A stretch of DNA of 64,000 nucleotides from Pseudoalteromonas sp. S2755 (GCF_005886535.1 NZ_PNDS01000082.1:1-64000), one strand, 5' to 3'; counted from the first letter of the stretch, positions 48,383 through 58,306 are shown. Notes: generated by a model not told the origin, from the sequence alone. Translations and numbers: made by a program.

Positions 48383-49326
48383 TGGATAACAATAAACAGA
48401 TGAATGAAGCTGATATCATTAAAAAAAATGAAGTTGATTTGACTGAAATTTTGTCAGTGCTTTGGAGGGGAAAGTGGCTAATCATATTAGTCACTGCTGT
48501 ATTTGCTGTATCCAGTGTGTTTTTTGCACTTTCTCTACCGAATACTTATAAAGCGACGGTATTACTTTCACCTGTTGAAGATACTCAAGGCGGCATGCTC
48601 TCAAATTTGAAATCTGAGTTTGGCGGCTTAGCTGCAATGGCAGGAGTGAACTTAGGTGGAGGAAAGGGCGATAAATCAGCACTTGCGCTTCAAGTAATGC
48701 AAAGCCGCTCATTTTTAAATAACTTTGTTGAAAAATATGAATTAAAGCCAAAACTGATGGCTACTGAAGGGTGGGAACTGGGCAGTAATCAGTTGATATA
48801 CAATGGTAAAGTTTATGATAAAGAAGCTGGTATTTGGCTCAGAGATGTTTCAGCACCTTTTAAGCCTGAGCCAGGCATCCAAGAAGTATTTGAACATATC
48901 AGAGCACAGAATTTAGCTGTGATAGAAGAAAAGGAGAAGGGACTAATTACTATTGCAATGACTCATTATTCCCCCTACTTAGCGAAGGAAATGGTGGAAA
49001 ACATCGTTGTGGAAATTAACGATTACATGAAAGCTGAGGCAGTAGCAGAGTCCAATGTAAAAATAGAGTATTTGAAAAAGGCATTAGCGGAAACATCGGT
49101 TGCAGATATGCAGAAGATATTTTACCAGCTGATCGAGCAACAAGAGCAGACCAAGATGCTGGCGCAAACACAGTCGCAATATGTGTTTAAGACAATTGAT
49201 CCTGCCATTCTGCCGATCCAAAAAGCTGGACCAAAGCGTGCATTGATTTGTCTTGGTATTACTTTCCTAGGCAGTGTACTTGCGTTTGTTCTGTTATTAT
49301 TTAGACATTTTGTGCTCAGAAAGTAA
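48382..49326 (+). CDS. wzz: polysaccharide chain-length regulator Wzz
   Basis: 314 residues, with two transmembrane helices (about 31-53 and 287-307) and a periplasmic domain with coiled coil between. Wzz signatures: LWRGKWLIILVTAVFAVSSV, LPNTYKATVLLSP and the Pro-rich LPIQKAGPKRA before helix 2. Sets chain length of Wzy-made polymers. No cytoplasmic tyrosine kinase domain, so it is the Wzz rather than Wzc type. Coupled to the SLBB gene. Confidence 0.88.
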   Translation: MDNNKQMNEADIIKKNEVDLTEILSVLWRGKWLIILVTAVFAVSSVFFALSLPNTYKATVLLSPVEDTQGGMLSNLKSEFGGLAAMAGVNLGGGKGDKSALALQVMQSRSFLNNFVEKYELKPKLMATEGWELGSNQLIYNGKVYDKEAGIWLRDVSAPFKPEPGIQEVFEHIRAQNLAVIEEKEKGLITIAMTHYSPYLAKEMVENIVVEINDYMKAEAVAESNVKIEYLKKALAETSVADMQKIFYQLIEQQEQTKMLAQTQSQYVFKTIDPAILPIQKAGPKRALICLGITFLGSVLAFVLLLFRHFVLRK

Positions 49327-49426
49327 TTTTTGGGTAGGATAGAGAGTTGTTATTTAGTGTTATTGGCAATTTAGTTTAAATTTAATTTCTATTACAATGG
49401 CGCGTTAATTAGATAATGATGGAAGC

Positions 49427-50494
49427 ATGTGGATCTTTATGGTCATTTTCTTTGCATTTTTAGCATCGTACTGTTCAATTTTTATGATTAAGCCTGTCGC
49501 TGAGCGTTTTGGCTTAGTTGACGTGCCCTGCAGCCGAAAAAAGCATGTGGGTGCTATTCCGCTTATCGGTGGTGTATCGATTTTTGTGGCAGTGTTGGCT
49601 TCAATCATTGTATTTTTGCCACTTGAGAAAAAGCTGATAGTTTACTTAATTTGTGCTGCTGCTATTGTCCTTCTTGGAGTAATTGACGATTACCGCCAAT
49701 TAGGAGTCAAGATCCGTTTAGGTGTTCAGGCTTTAGTCGCACTCATTATGATGTGGGGCTCCGACGCTTATATTCATAACTTGGGTAATTTGTTTGGATT
49801 TGGGTCTATTGACCTGGGGTTGTTGGGGATTCCTTTTACAGTCATTGCTGTTATTGCTGCTATAAATGCCTTTAACATGATTGATGGTATAGACGGCCTA
49901 GCTGGTGCCATGAGTATTACAACGTTTGCGGCCATTTTAATATTAATGGGGGTTAATGGTGGGCAGTTGTCGGTTTTACCGTTAATCATTATTGCAACCA
50001 TAGTTCCTTATCTCGCTTTTAACCTAGGTGTATTGGGTCACCGAAATAAGAAAATATTTATGGGTGATGCGGGCTCTATGTTCATTGGGCTGAGCGTTAT
50101 TTGGTTGTTAATGATAGCTACCCAATCAGAAGTAGATAACGCTTTCAGTCCAGTTACTGCACTTTGGATAATTGCTATTCCACTGATGGATATGATGGCA
50201 ATTATCATTAGGCGTGTTAAAAAAGGTCATTCTCCATTCAAAGCAGACAGAGATCACTTACATCATGTTTTCATGCGTATAGGTTTTAGCTCTCGAAAAG
50301 CCTTAATTACGATATCAATGTTGGCTGTGTTTCTTGCGTCGATAGGGATAGTTGGAGAGTTGATAGGTATTCCCCATTGGTTTATGTTAGTCTTATTTAT
50401 CGGTATTTTTGTTGCCTATTCTGCTTGTATTCAGCATGCGTGGAAGGTTGCACGGTTTTTAAGAAAGCATGTCTTTATCAAGAAACAGAATTAA
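49427..50494 (+). CDS. wecA: undecaprenyl-phosphate GlcNAc-1-phosphate transferase WecA-like
   Basis: 355-residue multi-helix membrane enzyme of the GT4/MraY superfamily. Catalytic motifs: GVIDDYRQLG (Asp pair), NAFNMIDGIDGLAG, FMGDAGSMF and the HxH-type RDHLHHVF. Begins surface glycan synthesis by loading GlcNAc-1-P (or a related sugar) onto undecaprenyl phosphate. A 100-bp AT-rich gap with TACAAT near 49394-49399 precedes it and may hold a promoter. Ends 11 bp before the pseudopilin gene, linking glycan and secretion genes. Confidence 0.88.
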   Translation: MWIFMVIFFAFLASYCSIFMIKPVAERFGLVDVPCSRKKHVGAIPLIGGVSIFVAVLASIIVFLPLEKKLIVYLICAAAIVLLGVIDDYRQLGVKIRLGVQALVALIMMWGSDAYIHNLGNLFGFGSIDLGLLGIPFTVIAVIAAINAFNMIDGIDGLAGAMSITTFAAILILMGVNGGQLSVLPLIIIATIVPYLAFNLGVLGHRNKKIFMGDAGSMFIGLSVIWLLMIATQSEVDNAFSPVTALWIIAIPLMDMMAIIIRRVKKGHSPFKADRDHLHHVFMRIGFSSRKALITISMLAVFLASIGIVGELIGIPHWFMLVLFIGIFVAYSACIQHAWKVARFLRKHVFIKKQN

Positions 50495-50505
50495 AGAGTA
50501 GTTCA

Positions 50506-50922
50506 ATGACAAACAATATGAAGACAAAGAATAAACATAACGGCTTCACTATGATGGAGTTGTTAATTGTGATCGTAATTTTAGGCCTGTTAATGTCACT
50601 AGTCGCGCCTGACTTTTTCAAAAGGTTGAGTTCATCAGAGCGTAAAATAGCAGCTGCTCAAATGTCATCATTTGAAACTGCAATTGATACTTATCGACTA
50701 GATGTTGGTAGCTATCCGAAATCATTGCAGGAATTGAGAAGCAGTGATGTGGCAAGGTGGGATGGTCCGTATCTACCAAAAGACGTCCCTATGGACCCTT
50801 GGGGTAACCCATATGTTTATAAAGTTCCTGGAGATAATGGCTCGCCTTACTTATTGAAGTCACTGGGTGCTGATGGCCAAGAAGGTGGTGAAGAAACTAA
50901 CGCAGATATTGTTCATCAGTAA
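50506..50922 (+). CDS. gspG: major pseudopilin GspG
   Basis: 138 residues from the ATG at 50506 (GAG 7 bp upstream). Prepilin peptidase site G/FTMMELL with Glu at mature position 5, hydrophobic helix (LIVIVILGLLMSLVAP), then the GspG fold with YPKSLQELRSSDVARWDGPY, DPWGNPYVYKVPGD and the C-terminal LGADGQEGGEETNADI calcium loop. Builds the pseudopilus. First gene of the T2SS block, whereas most T2SS loci begin with gspC. Confidence 0.93.
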   Translation: MTNNMKTKNKHNGFTMMELLIVIVILGLLMSLVAPDFFKRLSSSERKIAAAQMSSFETAIDTYRLDVGSYPKSLQELRSSDVARWDGPYLPKDVPMDPWGNPYVYKVPGDNGSPYLLKSLGADGQEGGEETNADIVHQ

Positions 50923-50926
50923 TTTT

Positions 50927-52576
50927 ATGGAACTTAATCAACTTCTAACTGAACGCTTTGACGTAAATTTTAGTGATATTGAAAAAGCGTTAAGCTACCA
51001 ACAAAAATATGGCGGTAGGCTTGAACAAATATTGGTTAATATGGGTAGTTTACCAGAGGATCAGTTACTCGACCTATATGCGCTGTATTTAAATCTTCCA
51101 ATGATTACTCCTGAGCAGCTTAGTGATTTCGATGCTGAAGAAATGAAAATTTCCTCAGCTGTAGAAGTTTGTCTTGAGCATAATTGGGTGCCGCTAAGCA
51201 TTGACGAAAGCAATTGGAGCTTTGCTGTACAAGAGCCTCTAGATCCTTTCATGAACCAATGGCTATTTAAGCATAAGATTAACCCTAATATCATCTTAGC
51301 TTCTGCATCAGATATTAACTTACTTAAATCAAAACTTGATACATCTGAAGAAGTTGAATCAGATATTTTCAGCGCAGAAGAAGAAAAGCTCAAAGAGTTG
51401 GCAACGGAAGCGCCAACAGTTAACTTGCTAAACTCCTTAATAAGCCGAGCGCTTCGACAAGGAGCTTCTGATATGCACCTTGAGCCATATGAGGGGCGCT
51501 ATCGAGCAAGGTTTCGTGTTGATGGGGTATTGCACGAAGCAGAGGTTATTCCCGCTAGCAAACAGTTACCCATTGTTACTAGGCTGAAAATTTTATCAGG
51601 TATGGATATCGCTGAGCGTCGGCGTCCGCAAGATGGCAAGATTGAAATGAAGATTGCTAACCAAGACATCGATATTCGGGTTTCGGCTTTACCACTTAAT
51701 GATGGTGAGTCTATCGTAATGCGTTTTCTTAGGAAAGAAAGTGTCAGATATGAAATGTCTGTATTGGGGTTATCTCAAGACATAGAACAAAGTATCCGAG
51801 AAGATATAAAAAAGACTGCGGGGGTTGTTTTGTTAACTGGACCAACGGGCTCGGGTAAAACGACAACACTTTATACTTTCCTGAACGCACTAAATAATGA
51901 TGACGTTAAAATTATAACACTCGAAGATCCTGTCGAGTATCAGCTTGAGGGTATCAACCAAGTTCAGGTAAATAGCGAAATAGGTTTTGATTTTGCTGCT
52001 GGTCTTCGCTCAATTGTTCGTCAAGACCCAGATGTGATTATGCTAGGTGAGATCCGGGATAAAGAGACAGCACAAATTGCATTACAATCCGCATTGACTG
52101 GGCATTTAGTGTTTTCAACGGTGCACACGAATGATGCGGCGAGTGCGTATACTCGTCTTCTAGATTTAGGCGTTGAAGAGTTTTTGCTCAATGCGGCACT
52201 AATCTCTGTGGTTGCTCAACGTTTAGCGCGCAAGGTTTGTGAACACTGCGCGACAAGCGATCCGGACAGTGTTGAGTTAATTAAACAATATGATCTGGGC
52301 AATATTGCGACCAAATTTTCCTTAGATAAAATTAATCTACAGCGTGGTACTGGTTGTGAGAAATGTGCACATACAGGTTACAAAGGGCGTTTAGCTATTA
52401 CTGAATACTTAGCATGTGATGATACTATTAAGAGTACTCCAAAAGATGCTGATTTCATTCAAAAAGCAAAGGTGCATAACGCGAGTAGAAACCGGCGCAC
52501 TTTACTAGAGGATGGTCTTTATAAAGCGATCCTCGGTCAAACTACCATTGATGAAGTTGTGAGGGTTGCTGGCTAA
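50927..52576 (+). CDS. gspE: T2SS assembly ATPase GspE
   Basis: 549 residues from the ATG at 50927, 4 bp after gspG; upstream in-frame codons overlap gspG. N-terminal N1E-like domain (1-140), Walker A GPTGSGKTT (305-313), Asp box (IITLEDPVEY), Walker B MLGEIRDKETA, His box and the tetracysteine zinc site C438/C441/C477/C480, a mark of T2SS/T4P ATPases. Drives pseudopilus assembly from the cytoplasm. No clear Shine-Dalgarno, so coupled translation is likely. Confidence 0.93.
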   Translation: MELNQLLTERFDVNFSDIEKALSYQQKYGGRLEQILVNMGSLPEDQLLDLYALYLNLPMITPEQLSDFDAEEMKISSAVEVCLEHNWVPLSIDESNWSFAVQEPLDPFMNQWLFKHKINPNIILASASDINLLKSKLDTSEEVESDIFSAEEEKLKELATEAPTVNLLNSLISRALRQGASDMHLEPYEGRYRARFRVDGVLHEAEVIPASKQLPIVTRLKILSGMDIAERRRPQDGKIEMKIANQDIDIRVSALPLNDGESIVMRFLRKESVRYEMSVLGLSQDIEQSIREDIKKTAGVVLLTGPTGSGKTTTLYTFLNALNNDDVKIITLEDPVEYQLEGINQVQVNSEIGFDFAAGLRSIVRQDPDVIMLGEIRDKETAQIALQSALTGHLVFSTVHTNDAASAYTRLLDLGVEEFLLNAALISVVAQRLARKVCEHCATSDPDSVELIKQYDLGNIATKFSLDKINLQRGTGCEKCAHTGYKGRLAITEYLACDDTIKSTPKDADFIQKAKVHNASRNRRTLLEDGLYKAILGQTTIDEVVRVAG

Positions 52577-53778
52577 TGGCTTCGTTTAGCTACAAGGCTT
52601 TTGACTCTATGGGAGGAAAGTGTGATGGCCTTATTGAAGCGGATAGCCTTGCCTCAGCTCAGTTACAGCTAGAAAAAGAAGGTTTACTCCCCTATGAGTT
52701 GAAAGAGCAGCAATCATCACGTCAGGGAAACCGCTTTTTTGAAGAACGCGTCAGTTTAGCAGATTTGGAGTTTGTAACGTCTGAGCTGAGCTTACTACTG
52801 GCAACAGGCATCAGGATCGACCGAGGCCTAGATATTATTCGAAAAACGAAGGCTAAGCCTGTATTAGCTAAGCTGTTGTCTGAACTTAGTCAAAGCCTAA
52901 AAAAAGGCAGTAGTCTCTCTCAAGCCTGCAGAGCACATCCTAAAGTTTTCGATGGTCTCTATTGCAATTTGATTGAACTCGGTGAAGCATCTGGAGATCT
53001 CGCCGGTACGTTCGCAGGGCTGTCTCAGGATTTAAAGTTTAAGCGTGACCTTAGAAAAAAAATTGTTAGCGCTATTACTTATCCTGTCGTCATCTTTTTT
53101 GTCTGTGTACTCAGTATTTTATTTATCTTTAATGTGATCATTCCCAAAATGGCTGATATGTTCGCGAATATTGAGCAACTACCTTGGTACACACAAGCAA
53201 TGCTCGGGACTAGTGCATGGTTTAACCAAAATCAATCATTACTATTTCTAGGACTCGTTACTGCTTTTGCGGGAGTTTATTTTGCCAGTAAGAATGAACG
53301 TATAATTGCTTGGTGGCATCGAATTGTATTACAACTTCCCATTTGTGGTACTGCGGTAAAAACGGTTGAACGGATCCGTTTTAATACCGGTTTAAGCTTA
53401 ATGCTAAAGGCTGGGGTACCAATCGATAAAGCGTTAGCACTCGCAACTGGTAATATCCGGAATCAGCAGCTTCATGCTGAATTGGAAGTCGCTCGAAAAA
53501 AGGTCAAACGCGGAAATCAATTAACTCCTTCACTGCAGCAGTCTTCTCTCTATCCGTCTTTTTATATTTCCCTACTAGAAGTTGGTGAGGAATCTGGAAA
53601 GTTGGAAACTGTATTTGATGAAATTGCGAGTCGCTCAAGGCAAGATTTTGAAACTTGGACCGATAGAATCACTTCACTTCTAGAACCTCTGATGATCCTT
53701 TTTATGGGGGTTTTTGTTGGTGGTGTGGTGGTTGTGATGATGCTCAGTATGATCTCACTCAATGATGTTGGCTTTTAA
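52576..53778 (+). CDS. gspF: T2SS inner-membrane platform protein GspF
   Basis: 400 residues with two GspF/PilC domains: the first carries LLATGIRIDRGLDIIRK and LYCNLIELGEASGDL, the second SLMLKAGVPIDKALALA and SFYISLLEVGEESGKL. Three transmembrane helices (about 170-190, 218-235, 370-395). Couples GspE to the pseudopilus. Overlaps the gspE stop by one base and precedes gspH by 2 bp. Confidence 0.93.
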   Translation: MASFSYKAFDSMGGKCDGLIEADSLASAQLQLEKEGLLPYELKEQQSSRQGNRFFEERVSLADLEFVTSELSLLLATGIRIDRGLDIIRKTKAKPVLAKLLSELSQSLKKGSSLSQACRAHPKVFDGLYCNLIELGEASGDLAGTFAGLSQDLKFKRDLRKKIVSAITYPVVIFFVCVLSILFIFNVIIPKMADMFANIEQLPWYTQAMLGTSAWFNQNQSLLFLGLVTAFAGVYFASKNERIIAWWHRIVLQLPICGTAVKTVERIRFNTGLSLMLKAGVPIDKALALATGNIRNQQLHAELEVARKKVKRGNQLTPSLQQSSLYPSFYISLLEVGEESGKLETVFDEIASRSRQDFETWTDRITSLLEPLMILFMGVFVGGVVVVMMLSMISLNDVGF

Positions 53779-53780
53779 GC

Positions 53781-54170
53781 ATGAATACTATGCGTGGGTT
53801 CACAATGATTGAGTTGTTAATTGTGCTTACCATTATGGGCTTGATCATGTCTTTGGTAGCACCTTTATCTTTAAAAGCAATTAACCGCTCAGATGCAAAG
53901 ATGGAGTTAGTTGAGGTAAAAAACTGGTTGCGAAATAGAGCCAATAAAGCATTTCTAGAGCAAAGAGATTATTTGGTGGTACTAGAAAAGGATAACGGTA
54001 TTGTTTTTCAAGGCGAAACAGCAGTCGAAAGCAAGCAACTAAAGTACATACAGTTCCCTAAGCAAGAAATTACGCTTAATCGCTTCGGTATGATCTCAAC
54101 CGACAGCATTACTACTCACTACCTTGGACAGCCTTTTCAAATTGAGTTGCAGGGTAATGATGCACCATAA
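53781..54170 (+). CDS. gspH: minor pseudopilin GspH-like
   Basis: 129 residues. Peptidase site G/FTMIELL with Glu5, hydrophobic helix with LTIMGLIMSLVAP, then a short GspH/FimT-type domain. Assigned H by length, order and the FimT-like sequence; minor pseudopilins are divergent. Overlaps the next gene. Confidence 0.7.
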   Translation: MNTMRGFTMIELLIVLTIMGLIMSLVAPLSLKAINRSDAKMELVEVKNWLRNRANKAFLEQRDYLVVLEKDNGIVFQGETAVESKQLKYIQFPKQEITLNRFGMISTDSITTHYLGQPFQIELQGNDAP

Positions 54171-54585
54171 AAAAGGCTTTACGCTTGTTGAGCTTCTCGT
54201 TTCAGTTGTTATTTTATTGGCGGTGATCACTACAGTCTCCATGCTTTACCGAGGTGCATTTATTAGTTCAGAGAAAGCATCAAAGTATGTTCAATTTTCA
54301 ACTGCGATTACGGGAGTATTAGATACTGTACGATTTGACATAAGGCATGCTCCTTTTAATCAAACTAGATTGGAAGGTACAGGTACTAATGGAGGGGTAT
54401 CATTCCGTTGGGATGCCTCAGCAATTAAGGAAAAAGGTGATTCTATTTCAGGTACCTCAGATATTGCGATCCAACTACAAACAACGAGCAATCAATATAA
54501 GTTATGGCAAGTCTCGCTTGAGGTTGAAGCCCAAGGCATAGTCCGTCAATACCAATTTAAAGAGGTGAGTTGGCGTGGTCGTTAA
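54157..54585 (+). CDS. gspI: minor pseudopilin GspI-like
   Basis: 142 residues from ATG at 54157 (or the adjacent ATG 54160), inside the end of gspH. Peptidase site G/FTLVELLVSVVILLAV with Glu5. Assigned as the I subunit by its position between H and J; the globular part is divergent, and a J-type identity cannot be excluded. Overlaps the next gene by 11 bp. Confidence 0.6.
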   Translation: MMHHKKGFTLVELLVSVVILLAVITTVSMLYRGAFISSEKASKYVQFSTAITGVLDTVRFDIRHAPFNQTRLEGTGTNGGVSFRWDASAIKEKGDSISGTSDIAIQLQTTSNQYKLWQVSLEVEAQGIVRQYQFKEVSWRGR

Positions 54586-55240
54586 GCAAAAAGGATTCAC
54601 ATTAGTTGAGCTACTGATATCAATTACTTTATTAAGTTTAGTAATGGCGACAGGTACCTTTGCGTATTTTCAGTTTGCAAGTCGATGGGATAAAGAACTT
54701 GGGGACTTTCAGCAGCAAGCCCGAACAGCGAAAGTAGTAGCACAGCTTGATCAGGTACTTAAAGGGGTCATTCCATATGTTGTTAGGGATAAAACGGGGG
54801 AGCCCACCTTCTTTTTTGTAGGTTCTGAGTCAAGGTTACTGGCAGTGACGAATAATGGCCTGGTTAATGGTGGACCTGAAATATTTCGCTTGGTGCTCCA
54901 GCAGAACAAAAATGACTTTCAATTGGTGTATCAGGCTATCTCCTTGGAACAAACGATATTAACGTCTATGGAGCAATCGCTGGATTTCAGCAATAGTAAA
55001 GTGTTACTTAGCAACCTTCAGCGAGCTGATTTAAGTTATTTTGGATGGCGGGATTTGACGCTCAAGTCAAGTAGAACGCCAGGCACAGCGCCAAACTGGT
55101 TTGAAAACTATCGCTCGCAAGAGCGAGGATTGACGCCAGAGTATATTAAATTGAATATTGATGACTTTACACTTTTTTCCCAGCTAGATAGGGATCCCAG
55201 TCGTTGGAAAGGCCACTTTATTGAAAGCGGGAAGTTCTAA
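54575..55240 (+). CDS. gspJ: minor pseudopilin GspJ-like
   Basis: 221 residues from a GTG at 54575 behind AGAGGTGAG. Peptidase site G/FTLVELLISITLLSLVMATG with Glu5, then a large beta domain. Length (about 200-220) and position before gspK fit GspJ. Forms the tip complex with I and K. Confidence 0.68.
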   Translation: MVVKQKGFTLVELLISITLLSLVMATGTFAYFQFASRWDKELGDFQQQARTAKVVAQLDQVLKGVIPYVVRDKTGEPTFFFVGSESRLLAVTNNGLVNGGPEIFRLVLQQNKNDFQLVYQAISLEQTILTSMEQSLDFSNSKVLLSNLQRADLSYFGWRDLTLKSSRTPGTAPNWFENYRSQERGLTPEYIKLNIDDFTLFSQLDRDPSRWKGHFIESGKF

Positions 55241-56091
55241 TGCAACAAGGAATCGCTTTACTACAAGTTTTACTTATCACCGCTGTGCTTAGTTTACTTG
55301 GTTTGTTCATGACTAAAACAGCACGGCAGCAAGTTGAGATAGCAGCTGCATTCGACAACAGAGCGCAAGCTCTGGTTGATAATTATGATGCTGAAGCAAC
55401 GGTTCTTTTTGCGTTATTAACAGAGTCAAAGTCACCAACTTCGCCTTTTTCAAATGATCTGCCAGCACTAACTGGCGTCTGGAATTTTTATGGTGAAGAT
55501 TTTCGTTATGGGGATCACGCGAGCATCAGCCTTCAAGATTTAAGAGGGCTGCTTAATCTTAGTTATCCATCGGAACAAAGGTGGTTGCGAGTATTGACGC
55601 ATAAGGGACTAAGCGACTATGATGCTCGGCTACTATTGAGCCAAATACAAGATTGGCAAGATGTCGATAAGTTATCTAGGCACTCTTTACCAGAATCAGA
55701 TTATAAAAATGGTATCATTCAAACTTGGTCTGAGCTATCACATTTGAATATCTCGAGTTCTTTGCGTAAGTACTTGGAGCAAAATGCCACAATGTATAAG
55801 AAAAGTGTGTTTAATCCGATGACAGCTCCTGATAGTTTGTTACATAGTTTGTATGACGTACCAGTAGTAGAACAAATTATAAAGATGCGTAATGAGAAAA
55901 CGTTAACCCCAGCATTATTTTCAGCGTATACAGGGGTTGAGGAAAGCCGAAACATCACTTTGTTTCCGTCCAGTAATTATAAGATAAAAATCGAGACTCA
56001 GCTGGGCGATGCACGCGTAAATCGTACGCTTTATTACCTATTAGATCCAAACAAGTCAAAGCCAGTAAATTTAGTGGCTTCGGAAGGTTAA
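55240..56091 (+). CDS. gspK: minor pseudopilin GspK-like
   Basis: 283 residues. Prepilin-like N-terminus QG/IALLQVLLITAVLSLLG without Glu5, as expected for GspK, and a large helical insertion with LRGLLNLSYPSEQRWLRVL and DWQDVDKLSRH, which matches the GspK helix-hairpin domain. Caps the pseudopilus. Presence of a K subunit separates this locus from type IV pili. Overlaps gspJ by one base. Confidence 0.8.
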   Translation: MQQGIALLQVLLITAVLSLLGLFMTKTARQQVEIAAAFDNRAQALVDNYDAEATVLFALLTESKSPTSPFSNDLPALTGVWNFYGEDFRYGDHASISLQDLRGLLNLSYPSEQRWLRVLTHKGLSDYDARLLLSQIQDWQDVDKLSRHSLPESDYKNGIIQTWSELSHLNISSSLRKYLEQNATMYKKSVFNPMTAPDSLLHSLYDVPVVEQIIKMRNEKTLTPALFSAYTGVEESRNITLFPSSNYKIKIETQLGDARVNRTLYYLLDPNKSKPVNLVASEG

Positions 56092-56098
56092 TAACACA

Positions 56099-57232
56099 AT
56101 GAGTGAACATGCATTGCTAGGTTGGCAAAAAAGGCTGATTTGTAATCTGGTTAGTTACTACAAAGATAGTCAGCACTTTCATCTTAACTATGACAAGGAT
56201 GGGTGGCATTTAATCAAGTCGTCGTCACCAAAGCTTATCCAAATCGTTGCTAGAAACCATTATATTGAGCAAGTCGATAAACTGCCTGTAACTGATCGTA
56301 AAGCATTAAATAGCTTGTTAAAACTGCGTAAGCAGAAGCACAGCGCTGAGCGCTATTCCACGCAGATCCGCGCTCAAGATGAAAGTACGTCAATTTTAAA
56401 CAGTTGGTTATTCGATATAAAAGCCGAAGGCTCATTAGTTGTGATACCAGAATCGGTGTTAATTGCCATCAGTGAATCTAATTCGAGCATCACCTTGGTT
56501 AATAACGAGTATTACCTTGCGCAAAGAAATCAGGTGATATATTCCGTTGCTCGTTTTGGGTTAGTGAATTCCCCTGAACGTTTTGCAAACACGGTTGGCA
56601 TAAGCTTTGATACCGTATCTGAAATAGATTCAGAGAGAAGTCTATTAACGCGAATGGTCGAGTCTATCTTTCCTTTTCTTAAGCGCTCTGTATCTAGCTT
56701 TATTCAGCCACAAGGTTTATTGGCTTATCAAGCTTATTTCAAAAAAGCTGCAGTGTTAAGCGCCATTGCTTGCGTATCATACTTAGCGCTAAGCAGTGCT
56801 TACTTGGTGGCCAAAAAAGAATATCTCCAAGCTGAGCTCAGTGGAAATCAAAGTAATATTAATCAAGCATTATCTACATTTTCAGAGTATGAAAAGAATC
56901 AGGGTAGAGTCGAAAATTGGCAAGCAGTAATGCAGGATGTACCAAAGGTTTCACCAAACTTGCTTTTACTGGATAGCGTTCGGGATAAAGCAAGGATCGA
57001 AAGCTTACAATACAAAGGTGACCGATTTGTAATTCGAGGAGAGAGCTCAAATGCTATTGCCGTCCTCGAGTCACTCAGTGAATTTGGCTGGGTTCTAGAT
57101 CCTAAATTTGACTTCCCTGTTAGAAGTTATCAAGGAAAAGAAGAGTTTGTAATTAGCTATACAATTCCGGTAAGTACCTATAAAGCTGAATATCAGCCAA
57201 TAAATGAACGTTCGGGTGGCGACCATGGTTGA
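56099..57232 (+). CDS. gspL: GspL-like assembly platform protein
   Basis: 377 residues. Cytoplasmic actin-like-type domain (1-215, strongly divergent), one transmembrane helix (about 221-240, AVLSAIACVSYLALSSAYLV), then coiled coil and a ferredoxin-like periplasmic domain (IESLQYKGDRFVIRGESSNAIAVLESL). The topology and place after K fit GspL; sequence similarity is too weak to be certain. Recruits GspE. Overlaps gspM. Confidence 0.68.
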   Translation: MSEHALLGWQKRLICNLVSYYKDSQHFHLNYDKDGWHLIKSSSPKLIQIVARNHYIEQVDKLPVTDRKALNSLLKLRKQKHSAERYSTQIRAQDESTSILNSWLFDIKAEGSLVVIPESVLIAISESNSSITLVNNEYYLAQRNQVIYSVARFGLVNSPERFANTVGISFDTVSEIDSERSLLTRMVESIFPFLKRSVSSFIQPQGLLAYQAYFKKAAVLSAIACVSYLALSSAYLVAKKEYLQAELSGNQSNINQALSTFSEYEKNQGRVENWQAVMQDVPKVSPNLLLLDSVRDKARIESLQYKGDRFVIRGESSNAIAVLESLSEFGWVLDPKFDFPVRSYQGKEEFVISYTIPVSTYKAEYQPINERSGGDHG

Positions 57233-57791
57233 GCAACTAAAACAATATAAAATGCTCCTAGCATTGATGATTCTGTTAGCCACAATAAAATTTGCATTAG
57301 TCCCGCTTTTCACATGGCAGGAGGAACAAGTTGAGAATATCGCTCAAATTGAGAAGCGCCTATTTAAAGCGGAACAGGTAATGACACAGCTTCAAGAAAT
57401 CGAGCTCGCAAAAGAGCAAGTTGCTGATGTAGTACGTGTTTTCACCACAATGTTATTTGATTGGCAAGAACCCTCGAAGTTTAGAATTGATACACAAAAG
57501 CAAGTTAATCAATGGCTCACAGAACATAATTTGTCGACCATTAATATAGGTTGGCAGCCAGCACTAAAATATCAATCAGCGGCTCTGCACAAGGAGCAAA
57601 TTAGACTAAATATTTCGGGAAAATTGACCGATCTCGCTGCCTTTTTGGTTATGCTCGAATCTCAATCACCAGTCGTGGTTGTTGAATATTTTGATTTAAA
57701 TATACAAGGGCTGAGCGCTGAAGAAACGGGGAGTGGAGAAGTCAGTTTGTTGCTCTCCTTTTACTTACAAGAAGGGGCTAAGGGTGAGTAA
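57225..57791 (+). CDS. gspM: GspM/PilO-like platform protein
   Basis: 188 residues from the ATG at 57225, inside the end of gspL; a longer frame from 57204 is less likely. Short N-terminus, one transmembrane helix (about 10-29), coiled coil (ENIAQIEKRLFKAEQVMTQLQEI, in part) and ferredoxin-like domain with LNISGKLTDLAAFLVMLES. Matches M/PilO architecture. Partner of GspL. Confidence 0.65.
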   Translation: MVEQLKQYKMLLALMILLATIKFALVPLFTWQEEQVENIAQIEKRLFKAEQVMTQLQEIELAKEQVADVVRVFTTMLFDWQEPSKFRIDTQKQVNQWLTEHNLSTINIGWQPALKYQSAALHKEQIRLNISGKLTDLAAFLVMLESQSPVVVVEYFDLNIQGLSAEETGSGEVSLLLSFYLQEGAKGE

Positions 57792-58293
57792 ACTATACAT
57801 CTATATCAGTATTTTTATGCTAACACTCTTTGCTATTGACGCCGTTACTCGCTTACAAACAGAAGTTAATGCTGACAGTAAGCCGTTTAGGCTGAATAAC
57901 GCCGAACAAACGTTTTTACCTAAGCTATCAGAACAAAGTAAGCATGATATTGAGCGTACGCTTGACACATGGGTTGTTAAAAAAGTAGAACAGCCAGAGT
58001 CACAAGATAATGGCATGAGTCCAGATGAGCAAGCAAAACAAACAGGGGAGCTGACTTCTGTTTTTGCTCGCGATAAAGAGTTGAGGTTGAAGGCTGTGGT
58101 GCACTCGCCTGAATCTACATACGCCCTGATAGATATTACGTCAGTCAAAAATGGTGCCAATGAGCTAAAAAGGTTTAATCAGGGCGAAGTGATAGAAGAT
58201 TTTATTTTGACTATTAACTCTAATGTAAAAGTAGAACTCAATAAGGGTGACCAGCATATCACGCTTATTATGTACCAAAGTACGAAGCGATAA
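57784..58293 (+). CDS. gspC: GspC-like inner-membrane protein
   Basis: 169 residues from a GTG at 57784 (overlapping gspM). One transmembrane helix (4-21), Asp/Glu-rich linker (PESQDNGMSPDEQAKQTGEL), and a C-terminal HR-like domain (LRLKAVVHSPESTYALIDI) as in GspC/PilP. No PDZ domain. Normally links GspD to the platform. Assignment rests on position before gspD and the HR-like region. Ends 13 bp before gspD. Confidence 0.6.
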   Translation: MSKLYIYISIFMLTLFAIDAVTRLQTEVNADSKPFRLNNAEQTFLPKLSEQSKHDIERTLDTWVVKKVEQPESQDNGMSPDEQAKQTGELTSVFARDKELRLKAVVHSPESTYALIDITSVKNGANELKRFNQGEVIEDFILTINSNVKVELNKGDQHITLIMYQSTKR

Positions 58294-58306
58294 CGACGGA
58301 AGCACT